Shown: positions 34,808 to 44,258, counted from the first letter of the stretch. The stretch is DNA of 64,000 nt from CAIYYX01 sp035530135 (GCA_035530135.1 DATKVJ010000021.1:18594-82593); one strand, 5' to 3'. The notes: generated by a model not told the origin, from the sequence alone. A program made the numbers and translations.

Positions 34808-36199
34808 ATGTCGCAGACCCCCTTCTTTGCGGCGTTCAGGCTGGCGGCCAGCCTCGCCTGCCTGGCGAGTGCTGCCGCGGCCGCCGCCGACAGGCCAGGG
34901 GCGGTTTTCGAAAAAACGCTGGCCAACGGCCTGCGCGTGATCGTCAAGGAGGATCACCGCGCGCCGACCGTGGTGCACATGGTCTGGTACCGCGTCGGCT
35001 CGATCGACGAGGAGGGCGGCAAATCAGGCGTGGCCCACGTGCTCGAACACATGATGTTCAAGGGCACGTCGAGCGTCGGGCCGGGCGAATTCTCCAAGCG
35101 CGTTGCGGCCGCCGGCGGCCGCGACAATGCCTTCACCAGCCTCGATTACACCGCCTACTTCCAGCAGGTGCCGAGCCGGGCCCTGCCAGCAATGATGGCG
35201 CTAGAGGCCGACCGCATGGCTCACTTGCGCATCAGCGCCGAGGAGTTTGCCAAGGAGATTCAGGTGGTGATGGAGGAGCGGCGGATGCGCACCGACGACA
35301 ATCCGGAGGCGCTGGTGAATGAGCGCCTGAATTCGGTCGCCTTCCAGACCCACCCGTATCGCCGGCCGGTCATCGGCTGGATGAGCGATCTGGAGCACAT
35401 GGGCTATCGTGATGTGCGCGACTGGTATCGGCGCTGGTATGCACCCAACAATGCCTATGTGGTGGTGGTCGGCGACGTGCGGCACGACGAGGTGTTCCGC
35501 CTCGCCGAGCGTTACTATGGCGGCATTAGGCGCCGTGCCCTGCCTAGCCGCAGACCGCTCGCCGAGCCGAAGCAACTGGGTATCAAGCGCCTGGTGGTCG
35601 AGGCCCCGGCCAAGCTCTCCTACCTGGAGATGGCCTGGAAGGTGCCGAAGTTGCGGGATGTATACCGCGACCGCGAGCCCTACGCGCTGGAGGTGTTGGC
35701 CGCCGTTCTCGACGGCAGCGATGCGGCGCGACTGTCCAGAGATCTGCTGCGCGGGCAGAAAATCGCCCAGTCGGCCGACGCCGGCTATGACCCGATGTTG
35801 CGCGGCGAGGCCCAGTTCATCCTGGACGGTCAGCCCGCCGAGGGCAAGTCCGCCGCCGATCTCGAAGCGGCGCTGCGGGCCGAGATCCGCCGCATCCAGG
35901 AGCAGGGCGTGACCGCAGAGGAGTTGGCGCGGGTCAAGACCCTGACCGTCGCCGAGCAGATCTACAAGCGCGACTCGATGATGGGGCAGGCGATGGAGAT
36001 CGGCGGCGCCGAAGCGGCCGGCTTCAGTTGGCGGGACATCGGCCCCATGCTCGACAGGATCCGCAGCGTCAGCGCCGAGGAAGTCCAGGCGGTGGCGAAG
36101 AAATACTTCCGTGATGGGTCGCTGACCGTCGCTGTGCTCGACCCGCAGCCGATCGACGCCGCAGACGTCGGGCCGGTGCCGGCAGGTCCGTTGCGCTGA
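34808..36199 (+). CDS. M16 zinc metallopeptidase, active subunit
   Basis: A 463-residue secreted or periplasmic protease. Signal peptide to about residue 27 (ACLASAAAAAADR), then the pitrilysin-family zinc motif HVLEH at residues 77-81 with the distal Glu in the EIQVVMEERRMRTDD helix. The C-terminal half is the second M16 domain. It pairs with the next gene, whose product lacks the zinc motif, as in heterodimeric M16B peptidases. Substrate unknown. Confidence 0.88.
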   Translation: MSQTPFFAAFRLAASLACLASAAAAAADRPGAVFEKTLANGLRVIVKEDHRAPTVVHMVWYRVGSIDEEGGKSGVAHVLEHMMFKGTSSVGPGEFSKRVAAAGGRDNAFTSLDYTAYFQQVPSRALPAMMALEADRMAHLRISAEEFAKEIQVVMEERRMRTDDNPEALVNERLNSVAFQTHPYRRPVIGWMSDLEHMGYRDVRDWYRRWYAPNNAYVVVVGDVRHDEVFRLAERYYGGIRRRALPSRRPLAEPKQLGIKRLVVEAPAKLSYLEMAWKVPKLRDVYRDREPYALEVLAAVLDGSDAARLSRDLLRGQKIAQSADAGYDPMLRGEAQFILDGQPAEGKSAADLEAALRAEIRRIQEQGVTAEELARVKTLTVAEQIYKRDSMMGQAMEIGGAEAAGFSWRDIGPMLDRIRSVSAEEVQAVAKKYFRDGSLTVAVLDPQPIDAADVGPVPAGPLR

Positions 36200-36241
36200 G
36201 CCGACGCAGCTCACGCACATCGTGAATCGGGAATTTCCGTG

Positions 36242-37540
36242 ATGAAGAAGGTGCTATTCGGAATGCTCTGCCTGCTGGTCACCGAAGTGGCGCAGGCCGG
36301 CGTTGTCATCGAGCATTGGACGGCGCCCTCCGGCGCCCGGGTCTATTTCGTCGCCAGCAGGGCGCTGCCGATGCTCGACGTCGAGATCGACTTCGCCGCC
36401 GGCTCCGCCTATGAGCCGGGAAACAAAGGCGAGCTCGCCGGTTTGGCCGGACTCGCCAACGAACTGCTCGAAGCCGGCGCGGCGGGCCTGGACGAGGAGC
36501 AACTCGCGGGACGCCTGGTGGATACCGGAGCGCGCCTGAGCACTGCGGTCGACCGCGATCGCGCCAGCCTGAGACTGCGCACGCTGTCGGCCAGGCCCGA
36601 ACGCGACGCCGCGCTCGGCCTGATGCATGCGATGCTGGCGACGCCTAGCTTTCCAGCAGAAGCGGTGACGCGCGAGAGGGCACGCAGCATCGCTGCGATC
36701 CAGGAGGAACAGACGCAGCCCGAGAGTATCGTCGCCGAGCGCTTTACGGAGGCGATCTATCCCGGCCACCCCTACGGCGTCGAGCCCACGGTCGAGAGCG
36801 TCGGGCGCATCAGCCGCGACGACCTGCTGGCCTTCTGGCGCGGCCATTACGGCTCGCGCCGCGCAGCGGTCACCATCGTCGGCGACGTCTCGCGCACCGA
36901 AGCCGAAATGATCGCCGCCCGCCTGACCGCTGGTCTTCCCGATGCGCCGCCCGCAGCGCCGCTGCCGGCGGTCAGCTTGCCGGCGCGGCAGACCATCAGG
37001 GTTCCTCATCCGGCGGCCCAGGCCCACATCGACATCGGCCTGCCGCTGATCCGGCGCGGAGATCCGGATTTCTTCCCGCTGCTGGTCGGCAACTATGTGC
37101 TCGGCGGCGGCGGCTTCGTCTCGCGCCTGATGAAGGAGGTGCGGGAGAAGCGCGGCTATGCTTACAGCGTCTACAGTCGCTTCTCCCCGCGCAAGGTCCA
37201 GGGCCCTTTCCTGATCGGCCTGCAGACCAAGCGCAGCCAGACCGCCGAGGCGCTGAAGGTGGTCGACGCGACGCTGGCGCGGTTTCTCGCCCAAGGCCCG
37301 AGCGAGACCGAGCTGACGGCGGCCAAGCGCAATCTGATCGACGGCCAGGCACTGGGCCTGGACAGCAACGCCAAGCTCCTCGCCACCGTCGCGGTCATCG
37401 GCTTCTACGGTCTGCCGCTCGACTATCTCGACGAATTTCCGCGACGCATCGCCAGGGTGACGGCGGCCGAGGTGCGAGATGCCTTCACCCGGCACCTCAA
37501 ACCGGAGCACTTGGTGACCGTGATCGTGGGCGGCGATTGA
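36242..37540 (+). CDS. M16 peptidase-like protein, inactive partner subunit
   Basis: A 432-residue protein with a signal peptide ending around VAQAG. ATG 36242 is preferred, with an in-frame GTG at 36239 just before it. It has the M16 fold (ANKGELAGLAGLANELLEAGA in place of the active helix), but HxxEH is replaced by LANELLEAG, so no zinc site. The C-terminal RRGDPDFFPLLVGNYVLGGGGF stretch is the glycine-rich loop that binds substrate in the partner domain. It probably forms a heterodimer with the upstream peptidase. Confidence 0.85.
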   Translation: MKKVLFGMLCLLVTEVAQAGVVIEHWTAPSGARVYFVASRALPMLDVEIDFAAGSAYEPGNKGELAGLAGLANELLEAGAAGLDEEQLAGRLVDTGARLSTAVDRDRASLRLRTLSARPERDAALGLMHAMLATPSFPAEAVTRERARSIAAIQEEQTQPESIVAERFTEAIYPGHPYGVEPTVESVGRISRDDLLAFWRGHYGSRRAAVTIVGDVSRTEAEMIAARLTAGLPDAPPAAPLPAVSLPARQTIRVPHPAAQAHIDIGLPLIRRGDPDFFPLLVGNYVLGGGGFVSRLMKEVREKRGYAYSVYSRFSPRKVQGPFLIGLQTKRSQTAEALKVVDATLARFLAQGPSETELTAAKRNLIDGQALGLDSNAKLLATVAVIGFYGLPLDYLDEFPRRIARVTAAEVRDAFTRHLKPEHLVTVIVGGD

Positions 37541-37551
37541 GTCGGATCTCG

Positions 37552-38130
37552 ATGTCCCGGATCCGCATCACCGGCGGTAAGTGGCGCAGCCGCCTGATCG
37601 CCGTCGCCGACGTCCGCGGCTTGCGGCCGACGCCAGACCGCGTGCGCCAGACGCTGTTCAACTGGCTCGGCCAGGATCTGACCGGGCAGTCCTGCCTGGA
37701 CCTGTTCGCCGGCAGCGGCGTGCTCGGCTTCGAGGCGGCCTCGCGCGGAGCGGCGAGAGTCGCCTTGGTTGAGCAGGATCAAGGCGCGTTCGCGGCGCTG
37801 CGGCAGAATGCGCAGGCGCTGGGCGGCGAGCAACTGGAGCTGATCCGGTCGGATGCGCTAACATTCATGCAATCCGCAGCAAAGTTCGCAGAGGCAGACG
37901 GGCCTGGGCAGGGACGGCGGCGGCGGGGACGCTACGACCTGGTATTTCTCGATCCGCCCTATCGCCAAGGCTGGCTAGCGCGCATCGAGCCCTTGCTGCA
38001 ACACATCGCGAATCCGGGCGCGCGGCTGTACGTCGAAGCCGAGCACGCCATCGAGTCGCTCGGGGAGTGGGCCAGCGTGCGCGCGGGTCGAGCGGGGCAA
38101 GTCTACTATCATTTATTGGAGCGGCAATGA
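37552..38130 (+). CDS. rsmD: 16S rRNA (guanine(966)-N(2))-methyltransferase
   Basis: A 192-residue SAM methyltransferase with MSRIRITGGKWRSRLI at its N-terminus, the target-binding stretch LRPTPDRVRQTLFNWL, SAM motif CLDLFAGSGVLGFEAASRG and catalytic DPPY (LVFLDPPYRQG). A TTG at 37537 would add five residues. It methylates G966 of 16S rRNA. A short Arg-rich insert (GQGRRRRGRYD) precedes motif IV. The coaD gene overlaps its stop by 4 bp, the usual rsmD-coaD pair. Confidence 0.93.
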   Translation: MSRIRITGGKWRSRLIAVADVRGLRPTPDRVRQTLFNWLGQDLTGQSCLDLFAGSGVLGFEAASRGAARVALVEQDQGAFAALRQNAQALGGEQLELIRSDALTFMQSAAKFAEADGPGQGRRRRGRYDLVFLDPPYRQGWLARIEPLLQHIANPGARLYVEAEHAIESLGEWASVRAGRAGQVYYHLLERQ

Positions 38131-38612
38131 GCAACGGCATCGCCATCTATCCGGGCACTTTCGACCCGCTGACCCGCGGTCACGAGGATCTCGTGCGCCG
38201 CGCATCAAAGCTGTTTCAGCGCGTCATCGTCGGCGTCGCCGGCAGCCGCAACAAGAGGCCTTTTTTTACGCTCGACGAGCGGGTGAGCATCGCGCGCGAG
38301 GTGTTGGCCGACTTTAGCAACGTCGAGGTCCACGGCTTCGACTGCCTGCTGATGGATTTCATGCGCGAGCACGGAGCGAAGGTCATCCTGCGGGGGCTGC
38401 GCGCGGTCTCCGATTTCGAGTACGAGTTCCAGATGGCCGGAATGAACCGCAACCTCTACCCGGACGTCGAAACCGTGTTTCTCACGCCGGGCGAGCAATA
38501 CATGTTCATTTCCGCCACCATGGTGCGCGAGATCGCCAGCCTGGGCGGTCATGTCGGCAAATTCGTGCAGCCGCTGGTGGAGCGGCGGCTGGCAGAAAAA
38601 CTCAAACTTTGA
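38127..38612 (+). CDS. coaD: Pantetheine-phosphate adenylyltransferase
   Basis: A 161-residue nucleotidyltransferase with YPGTFDPLTRGHEDL (T/HxGH ATP-binding motif), RGLRAVSDFEYEFQMA and the C-terminal FISATMVREIASLGG. It makes dephospho-CoA from 4'-phosphopantetheine and ATP. Translationally coupled to rsmD. Confidence 0.97.
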   Translation: MSNGIAIYPGTFDPLTRGHEDLVRRASKLFQRVIVGVAGSRNKRPFFTLDERVSIAREVLADFSNVEVHGFDCLLMDFMREHGAKVILRGLRAVSDFEYEFQMAGMNRNLYPDVETVFLTPGEQYMFISATMVREIASLGGHVGKFVQPLVERRLAEKLKL

Positions 38613-38624
38613 AAAGGATTTGCA

Positions 38625-38876
38625 ATGGCCCTGATGATTACCGACGAATGCATCAACTGCGACGTGTGCGAGCCCGAGTGCCCGAACAACGCCATTTCGC
38701 AAGGGGAAGAGATCTATCAGATCGACCCGGACAAGTGCACCGAGTGCGTCGGCCACTACGATACGCCGCAATGCCGCGAGGTCTGTCCGGTCGACTGCAT
38801 TCCGCTGAATCCCGACCGGGTCGAGAGCAAGGATCAACTGATGCAGAAGTACTTGCGCCTGACCGGCAAAGCCTGA
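38625..38876 (+). CDS. YfhL-family 2[4Fe-4S] ferredoxin
   Basis: An 83-residue ferredoxin with two clusters' worth of cysteines: CINCDVCEPECPNNA and CTECVGHYDTPQCREVCPVDC. The longer insertion in the second motif is typical of the Alvin-type YfhL ferredoxins. AAGGA precedes the ATG. It lies 12 bp after coaD, the common beta-proteobacterial order. Its electron partners are unknown. Confidence 0.92.
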   Translation: MALMITDECINCDVCEPECPNNAISQGEEIYQIDPDKCTECVGHYDTPQCREVCPVDCIPLNPDRVESKDQLMQKYLRLTGKA

Positions 38877-38890
38877 GCCTCGGATAGCGT

Positions 38891-39703
38891 TCAGCGCTGG
38901 CAGCGAGGGCAGTGGAAGGTGGCGCGGTTCGCCTGGCGCAGGCTTTTCACCGTGCCGCCGCAGACGCGGCAGGCTTCCCCGGCGCGGCCATAGACGAAGT
39001 ACTGCTGCTGGAAGTAACCGGCGCTGCCGTCGGAATGCACGAAGTCGCGCAGGCTGCTGCCGCCGGCGGCGATGGCCGCCGCGAGCGTCCTCCGCACTTC
39101 CGGAACCAGGCGCTGGTAGCGTTTCTGCGAAATCCTTCCCGCCGGCGTGCGCGGGTCGATGCCGGCGCGGAACAGGCTCTCGGAGGCGTAGATGTTGCCG
39201 ATGCCGACGACGAGGTGACTGTCCATCAGGGCCTGCTTGATCGGCGCGCTCTTGCCGCGCGTCCGTTCGAACAGCCATCGCGGCGTAAACCCCTCTTCGA
39301 GCGGCTCTTGTCCGAGCGCCGCGAGCAGCGGATGCTGCGCCGGATCGCCCGCCAGCCACAGCGCGGCGCCGAACCGGCGCGGATCGCGCAGCCGCAGCAG
39401 TATCCGGCCGAATTCGAGATCGAGGTGGTCGTGTTTCTCCGGCGGCGTGCCGGCTTTGAGCAGGCGTAGGCTGCCCGACATGCCCAGATGCAGGAGCAGG
39501 TTGCCCTCGCCGAAGTCCAGCAGCAGGTACTTGCCGCGGCGGCTGACCGTCAGCAGGGTGCGCCCGGCCAGGCGCCGGGCCAGGCCCGCCGGCAACGGGT
39601 AGCGCAGCCGCGGGGTGCGCAGCGTGACGCCGCTGATCGTGCGACCGGTCAGTTCGGGGGCGATACCGAGGCGGGTGACTTCGACTTCGGGTAGTTCAGG
39701 CAT
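38891..39703 (-). CDS. mutM: Formamidopyrimidine-DNA glycosylase
   Basis: A 270-residue base excision repair enzyme. Pro2-Glu3 (MPELPEVE) are the catalytic residues, and the C-terminal zinc finger reads CRVCGGTVKSL then CPRCQR. VVGIGNIYASE forms the H2TH region. It removes 8-oxoguanine and nicks the abasic site. It is convergent with the ferredoxin gene. Confidence 0.96.
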   Translation of the reverse strand: MPELPEVEVTRLGIAPELTGRTISGVTLRTPRLRYPLPAGLARRLAGRTLLTVSRRGKYLLLDFGEGNLLLHLGMSGSLRLLKAGTPPEKHDHLDLEFGRILLRLRDPRRFGAALWLAGDPAQHPLLAALGQEPLEEGFTPRWLFERTRGKSAPIKQALMDSHLVVGIGNIYASESLFRAGIDPRTPAGRISQKRYQRLVPEVRRTLAAAIAAGGSSLRDFVHSDGSAGYFQQQYFVYGRAGEACRVCGGTVKSLRQANRATFHCPRCQR

Positions 39704-39806
39704 GTCCGCTCCGATGGGGCGATGGTGTGCGGTAGCGCGCTTGCCGCAGGCAGCGAAACTGCTAACATGGGCGCGAACCAAATTCTAAACCAGCCGTCCA
39801 ATCGCC

Positions 39807-41534
39807 GTGACCCTTCCCTACTCTCTGTCGTTCGCCGTCCGCCCTCTGACGTGCCTGGCGCTGGCGCTCGCGCTCGCGATGCCGGTGGCCGCGGCTGCGC
39901 AAACCGATCCTACCGCCGCCGAGAAGTCGGCGACGAACCTGCCCAAGCTGGCGCTGACGCCGCAGATCCTCTACCAGATGCTCCTCGCCGAGATCGCCGA
40001 CGGTCGCGGCGACTACCATCTGGCCGCCGGGGCCTACGCGGATCTGGCGAGGTCTACGCGCGATCCCCGCATCGCCAGACGTGCTGCCGAGATCGCGATC
40101 TACGCTCGGGAGCCGGCGACCGCTCTGGAAATGGCCAAGCTCTGGGCCAAGATCGATCCCGAATCGCCGCAGGCGCGCCAGATGCTGGTCGGCCTGCTGC
40201 TCGCCACGCAACGCTTCAACGAGGCGACGCCCCATCTGGCCAAGCTGCTCTCGCTCGAAGGCGATCACGTCGGCGACGCCCTGCTGCGCTTGAACCATCT
40301 GCTCGCCCGCTATCCCGACAAGAAGGCGGCTGCGGGCCTGGTCGAACGTCTGACACAGCCTTACGACAAACTCCCCGAGGCGCATTTCGCCCGCGCGCAG
40401 GCTGCCGAGAACACCGGGGATGATGCCAAGGCGCTGACCGAGATCGGGCGCGCACAGACGCTTCGGCCGGACTGGGAGCCGGCCGTGCTGTTCGAGGCGC
40501 AGATCCTGCAGAAGAACAGCCATGCCAAGGCGTTGGAATTCTTGCGCCACTACCTAGATACTCACCCGAAGGCGAGCCAGGTCCGTCTCGCCTATGCGCG
40601 CGCCCTGGTCGGCGAGAAGCAATTCGACCAAGCTAGGCGTGAATATTCCGTTCTCCTCGAAGCCAACAAGGAAGATCCGGAGGCCACCTACGCGGTGGCG
40701 CTGCTTTCGCTGCAGCTCAACGACCTCGCCGCCGCCGAGAGCGGCTTCAAGCGGCTGCTCGATCTCGGTTTTGGCGAGGCCAACGTGGCCCGCTACTATC
40801 TCGGTCAGATCGCCGAGCAGGGTAAGCACCCTGAGGAAGCTCTGAGTTGGTACGGCAAGGTGACGCCGGGCGAGCAGTATCTGGCGGCGAACGTGCGCGC
40901 GGCCGCGTTGTTGGCGAGGCAAGGAAAACTCGAAGCGGGGCGGAAAAGCTTGCAGCAGGCGGCGGTTGCCGACCCGAGCGAGCGCTTGCCGCTCTTGATC
41001 GCCGAATCGCAACTGCTGAACGACGCCGGCCGCACCGCCGATGCGTTCGACTTGCTCGATGGCGCCCTGGCGGTTCAGCCCGAGCAGCCCGAGCTGCTCT
41101 ACGAGACCGCGTTGCTGGCAGATAAGCTCGGTCGCTATGAGGTGCTCGAACGCAATCTGCGCGAACTGATCAAGCTCCAGCCCGACCACGCTCAGGCTTA
41201 CAACGCCCTGGGCTACTCGCTCGCCGAGCGCAACCTGCATCTCGACGAGGCGCAGCGACTGATCGACAAGGCGCTCGCCTTGTCGCCCGACGACGCCTTC
41301 ATCCTCGACAGCAAGGGTTGGGTGCTCTACCGCCGCGGCGACAGCAATGGCGCGCTCGGTTATCTGCAGAAGGCCTATAGCCAGCGGCCGGATCCCGAGA
41401 TCGCCGCCCACTTGGGTGAGGTGCTGTGGATGCTCGGCCGCCACGACGAGGCCGAGAAGACCTGGAATGAAGCCATCCGAGCCCATCCAGGCAACGAAGC
41501 GCTGGCGGCCACGATCAAGAAATTCAGACCCTGA
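39807..41534 (+). CDS. Tetratricopeptide-repeat protein upstream of lolB
   Basis: A 575-residue secreted TPR protein starting at GTG. Signal peptide to about residue 32 (LALALAMPVAAAAQT), then many TPR units, for example QAYNALGYSLAERNLHLDEA and AFILDSKGWVLYRRGDSNGA near the C-terminus. TPR arrays bind proteins; the position just upstream of lolB is conserved in beta-proteobacteria, which suggests an envelope role. Precise function unknown. Confidence 0.82.
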   Translation: MTLPYSLSFAVRPLTCLALALALAMPVAAAAQTDPTAAEKSATNLPKLALTPQILYQMLLAEIADGRGDYHLAAGAYADLARSTRDPRIARRAAEIAIYAREPATALEMAKLWAKIDPESPQARQMLVGLLLATQRFNEATPHLAKLLSLEGDHVGDALLRLNHLLARYPDKKAAAGLVERLTQPYDKLPEAHFARAQAAENTGDDAKALTEIGRAQTLRPDWEPAVLFEAQILQKNSHAKALEFLRHYLDTHPKASQVRLAYARALVGEKQFDQARREYSVLLEANKEDPEATYAVALLSLQLNDLAAAESGFKRLLDLGFGEANVARYYLGQIAEQGKHPEEALSWYGKVTPGEQYLAANVRAAALLARQGKLEAGRKSLQQAAVADPSERLPLLIAESQLLNDAGRTADAFDLLDGALAVQPEQPELLYETALLADKLGRYEVLERNLRELIKLQPDHAQAYNALGYSLAERNLHLDEAQRLIDKALALSPDDAFILDSKGWVLYRRGDSNGALGYLQKAYSQRPDPEIAAHLGEVLWMLGRHDEAEKTWNEAIRAHPGNEALAATIKKFRP

Positions 41535-41539
41535 GTCGG

Positions 41540-42130
41540 ATGTGCGCGGGCATGCTCCGGCGTCCTTGTCGCATCATCGCCGTACTGATGCTGCTGGCTG
41601 TGCTCGGAGGCTGCGCGCTGTCGCCGTTCCGACAGGGCGTATCGCCGCCCCGCCCGGCGCGCCAGGCGATCGTGGCCTATTCGTTGTCGGGGCGGATCAG
41701 CGTTCGCCAGGGCGAACACCGTTATGTGGCCAATATCTGGTGGCAGCACGACCTGCCGCACGACAAGATCCTGCTGACCACGCCCTTCGGTCAGGGGATT
41801 GCCGAACTCAGCCGCGACGCCGCGGGTGCGCATCTCGTCACCTCCGATCGGCGCGAATTTGCAGGCCCCGACTGGGAGGCGCTATCGGTCAAGGTGTTCG
41901 GCTTTGCCCTGCCGCTCACGTCGCTGCCGCGCTGGGTTCTCGGCGACGCGCCCGGAGGCGCGGAGCGCGATGCCGCCGGCCGGGCGCGGCAGTTCTCGGA
42001 TGATGGCTGGCGGGTGGATTACCGCGAATACGAGGGGCCCGGAGGTGCAGCTCTGCCGCAACTGATCGACCTGAGCCGCGGTGATATCGCGATCCGGCTG
42101 AAGATCGACGACTGGCAAGCGGTCAGATGA
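41540..42130 (+). CDS. lolB: Outer-membrane lipoprotein LolB
   Basis: A 196-residue lipoprotein with lipobox LGGC near residue 24 and the LolB fold features: YSLSGRISVRQGEHRYVANIWW and ILLTTPFGQGIAEL, then LPRWVLGDAP. LolB accepts lipoproteins from LolA and inserts them in the outer membrane. Start ATG 41540; ATG 41552 is an alternative. It is followed by ispE, the common order. Confidence 0.9.
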   Translation: MCAGMLRRPCRIIAVLMLLAVLGGCALSPFRQGVSPPRPARQAIVAYSLSGRISVRQGEHRYVANIWWQHDLPHDKILLTTPFGQGIAELSRDAAGAHLVTSDRREFAGPDWEALSVKVFGFALPLTSLPRWVLGDAPGGAERDAAGRARQFSDDGWRVDYREYEGPGGAALPQLIDLSRGDIAIRLKIDDWQAVR

Positions 42131-42182
42131 CGACCTCCCCCCACTCCCTGAGCCTCCGCTTCGCTCCGCCGGTGGCGCAGCG

Positions 42183-43070
42183 ATGAGCCCTTGGTCGCGC
42201 GACTGGCCGGCGCCGGCCAAGATCAATCTGTTCCTGCACGTGGTCGGTCGTCGCGCCGACGGCTATCATCTGCTGCAGACGGCATTCCGCTTCCTCGACT
42301 TCGGCGATACGCTGCGCTTCTCGCCGAGCGCCGACGGCCTCATCCATCTCGCCACGCCCCTGCCCGGCGTGCCGCCGGAGACTGACCTCACCGTGCGCGC
42401 GGCCAGACGGCTGCAGAGCGCCGCGGGCGTGCGCCAAGGCGCCCGGATCGAACTGGTCAAGCGCTTGCCGATGGGCGGTGGCCTGGGCGGTGGCAGTTCG
42501 GATGCTGCCACCGTATTGATGGCCCTGAACCGGCTGTGGGGCACCGACTTGTCGTCCGTCGAGCTGCAACGGCTCGGCCTGGAACTGGGCGCCGACGTGC
42601 CGATTTTTCTGCACGGTCGCGCGGCCTTCGCCGAGGGTGTGGGCGAGCGCTTTACCGACCTGGCGCTGGCGCCGGCTTGGTATCTGGTGCTGGTGCCTAA
42701 GGTGTTGGTGCCGACTTCGGCCGTCTTCGCGGCGCCGGAACTGCCCCGCGCGACGCTAGCCATTTCCCCGGCAGAATGGCGGCCGGGGCAGGGCGGCAAC
42801 GATCTCGAAGCCGTAGCTAGCCGGCTCTACCCGGAGGTGGCGCGCCATCTCGGGTGGCTGCGCCGCTTCGGCCGGGCGCGGATGAGCGGTTCGGGCGCTT
42901 GCGTCTTCAGCGAGTTCGAGGATCAGGCGGCGGCGCGGGCCGTCCATGCCCGATTGCCGCCGGACATGGAGGGTTTCGTCGCGCGCGGCCTCGATCATCA
43001 TCCGCTGCTCGAATTGACATCAGTCGCGAAAAGCCTGAAAATGCCGCCCTTTCGCGGGCGCCCTACATAG
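42183..43070 (+). CDS. ispE: 4-diphosphocytidyl-2-C-methyl-D-erythritol kinase
   Basis: A 295-residue GHMP kinase of the MEP isoprenoid pathway. N-terminal PAPAKINLFLHVVGRRADGYH, the ATP loop LPMGGGLGGGSSDAATVL and the C-terminal MSGSGACVF motif are diagnostic. It phosphorylates CDP-methylerythritol. The gene starts 52 bp after lolB. A good -35-like TTGACA lies in its 3' end and may start the tRNA-Gln/prs unit. Confidence 0.96.
   Translation: MSPWSRDWPAPAKINLFLHVVGRRADGYHLLQTAFRFLDFGDTLRFSPSADGLIHLATPLPGVPPETDLTVRAARRLQSAAGVRQGARIELVKRLPMGGGLGGGSSDAATVLMALNRLWGTDLSSVELQRLGLELGADVPIFLHGRAAFAEGVGERFTDLALAPAWYLVLVPKVLVPTSAVFAAPELPRATLAISPAEWRPGQGGNDLEAVASRLYPEVARHLGWLRRFGRARMSGSGACVFSEFEDQAAARAVHARLPPDMEGFVARGLDHHPLLELTSVAKSLKMPPFRGRPT
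43014..43042 (+). promoter_or_regulatory. Possible promoter for tRNA-Gln and prs
   Basis: A consensus TTGACA (43014-43019) in the 3' end of ispE, a 17-bp spacer and GAAAAT (43037-43042, four of six). Transcription would begin about 40 bp before the tRNA. Confidence 0.4.
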
Positions 43071-43088
43071 CATAGGTGTTCGTAACGT

Positions 43089-43165
43089 TGGGGAGTCGCC
43101 AAGCTGGTTAAGGCACCGGATTTTGATTCCGGCATGCGAAGGTTCGAATCCTTCCTCCCCAGCCA
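43089..43165 (+). tRNA. tRNA-Gln (anticodon TTG)
   Basis: A complete 77-nt cloverleaf: acceptor TGGGGAG pairs with CTCCCCA, the anticodon arm CCGGA-ttttgat-TCCGG carries TTG, and the T arm has the GGTTCGAATCC core. CCA is encoded. Its place between ispE and prs is a conserved beta-proteobacterial feature. Confidence 0.97.
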
Positions 43166-43259
43166 GAAGTTCCGCCGGGCAGGCGTATGGGCGACGAAGC
43201 TTATCCGCAGGCCAGACCGTTCCCGCCCTCGGCATAACGCAACATCTAGCGAGACACGC

Positions 43260-44210
43260 ATGGCTTACGATAGCCTGATGGTGTTTACCGGCAACGCCAA
43301 CCCGAAGCTCGCGGCCGACGTGGTCAAGCGCCTGAGCATCTCGCTCGGCCGCGCCACGGTCGGACGCTTCTCGGACGGTGAGGTCAGCGTCGAAATCATG
43401 GAGAATGTCCGGGGCAAGGACGTCTTCATCCTGCAATCGACTTGTCATCCGACCAATGACAACCTGATGGAACTGCTGATCATGGTCGATGCCTTGAAGC
43501 GCGCCTCGGCCGGGCGCGTGACCGCGGTGATCCCCTACCTCGGCTACGCGCGCCAGGACCGTCGGCCGCGTTCGGCGCGGGTGGCGATCACCGCCAAGGT
43601 GGTGGCCAACATGCTGCAGGCGGCCGGGGTCCAGCGCATGTTGACGGTCGATCTGCACGCCGACCAGATCCAGGGCTTCTTCGACATCCCGGTCGACAAC
43701 ATCTATGCCGGCCCGATCCTGCTCGGCGACATCTGGAAGCAGCGCCACGAAGACTTGCTGGTGGTGTCACCGGACATCGGCGGCGTGGTGCGGGCGCGGG
43801 CGTTGGCCAAGCATTTGGAGTCCGACCTGGCGATCATCGATAAGCGCCGCCCCAGGGCCAACGTTTCAGAGGTGATGAACATCATCGGCGAGGTGAACGG
43901 ACGCAGCTGCGTGATCATGGACGACATGGTCGACACCGCGGGCACCCTGTGCAAGGCGGCACAGGCCCTGAAGGCACAAGGCGCGAAGAAGGTGTTGGCC
44001 TACTGCACGCATCCGGTATTGTCCGGCGCCGCGATCTCCCGCATCGCCGAATCCGATCTCGACGAACTGGTGGTCACCGACACCATCCCGCTGCGCGAGG
44101 AGGCCAGCGCCTGCTCCCGCATCCGCCAGGTATCGATCGGCGGGCTGTTGGCCGAGACGATGCTGCGGATCAGCAACGAGGAATCGGTGTCGTCCCTTTT
44201 CATGGAATAG
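43260..44210 (+). CDS. prs: Ribose-phosphate pyrophosphokinase
   Basis: A 316-residue PRPP synthetase. FTGNANPKLA at the N-terminus, YLGYARQDRRPR (ATP-binding flap), DLHADQIQGFFDIPVDN and the PRPP loop DDMVDTAGTL are diagnostic. It makes PRPP for nucleotide, His and Trp synthesis. A terminator-like hairpin follows its stop before rplY, so the downstream gene may be attenuated. Confidence 0.97.
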   Translation: MAYDSLMVFTGNANPKLAADVVKRLSISLGRATVGRFSDGEVSVEIMENVRGKDVFILQSTCHPTNDNLMELLIMVDALKRASAGRVTAVIPYLGYARQDRRPRSARVAITAKVVANMLQAAGVQRMLTVDLHADQIQGFFDIPVDNIYAGPILLGDIWKQRHEDLLVVSPDIGGVVRARALAKHLESDLAIIDKRRPRANVSEVMNIIGEVNGRSCVIMDDMVDTAGTLCKAAQALKAQGAKKVLAYCTHPVLSGAAISRIAESDLDELVVTDTIPLREEASACSRIRQVSIGGLLAETMLRISNEESVSSLFME

Positions 44211-44220
44211 TTTTTTAACC

Positions 44221-44246
44221 CCCGCCTGGTCGCGGGCGGGTTTTTT
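44221..44246 (+). terminator. Rho-independent terminator or attenuator between prs and rplY
   Basis: CCCGCC (44221-44226), an 8-nt loop and GGCGGG (44235-44240) followed by six T residues (44241-44246). The rplY start is only 13 bp further on, so it may act as a partial terminator. Confidence 0.7.
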
Positions 44247-44258
44247 GGGAGCAACAAA

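Noticed and set aside
43260..44246. Hairpin after prs as a riboswitch
   Set aside because: It is a simple GC stem followed by T residues, with no room for an aptamer between prs and rplY.
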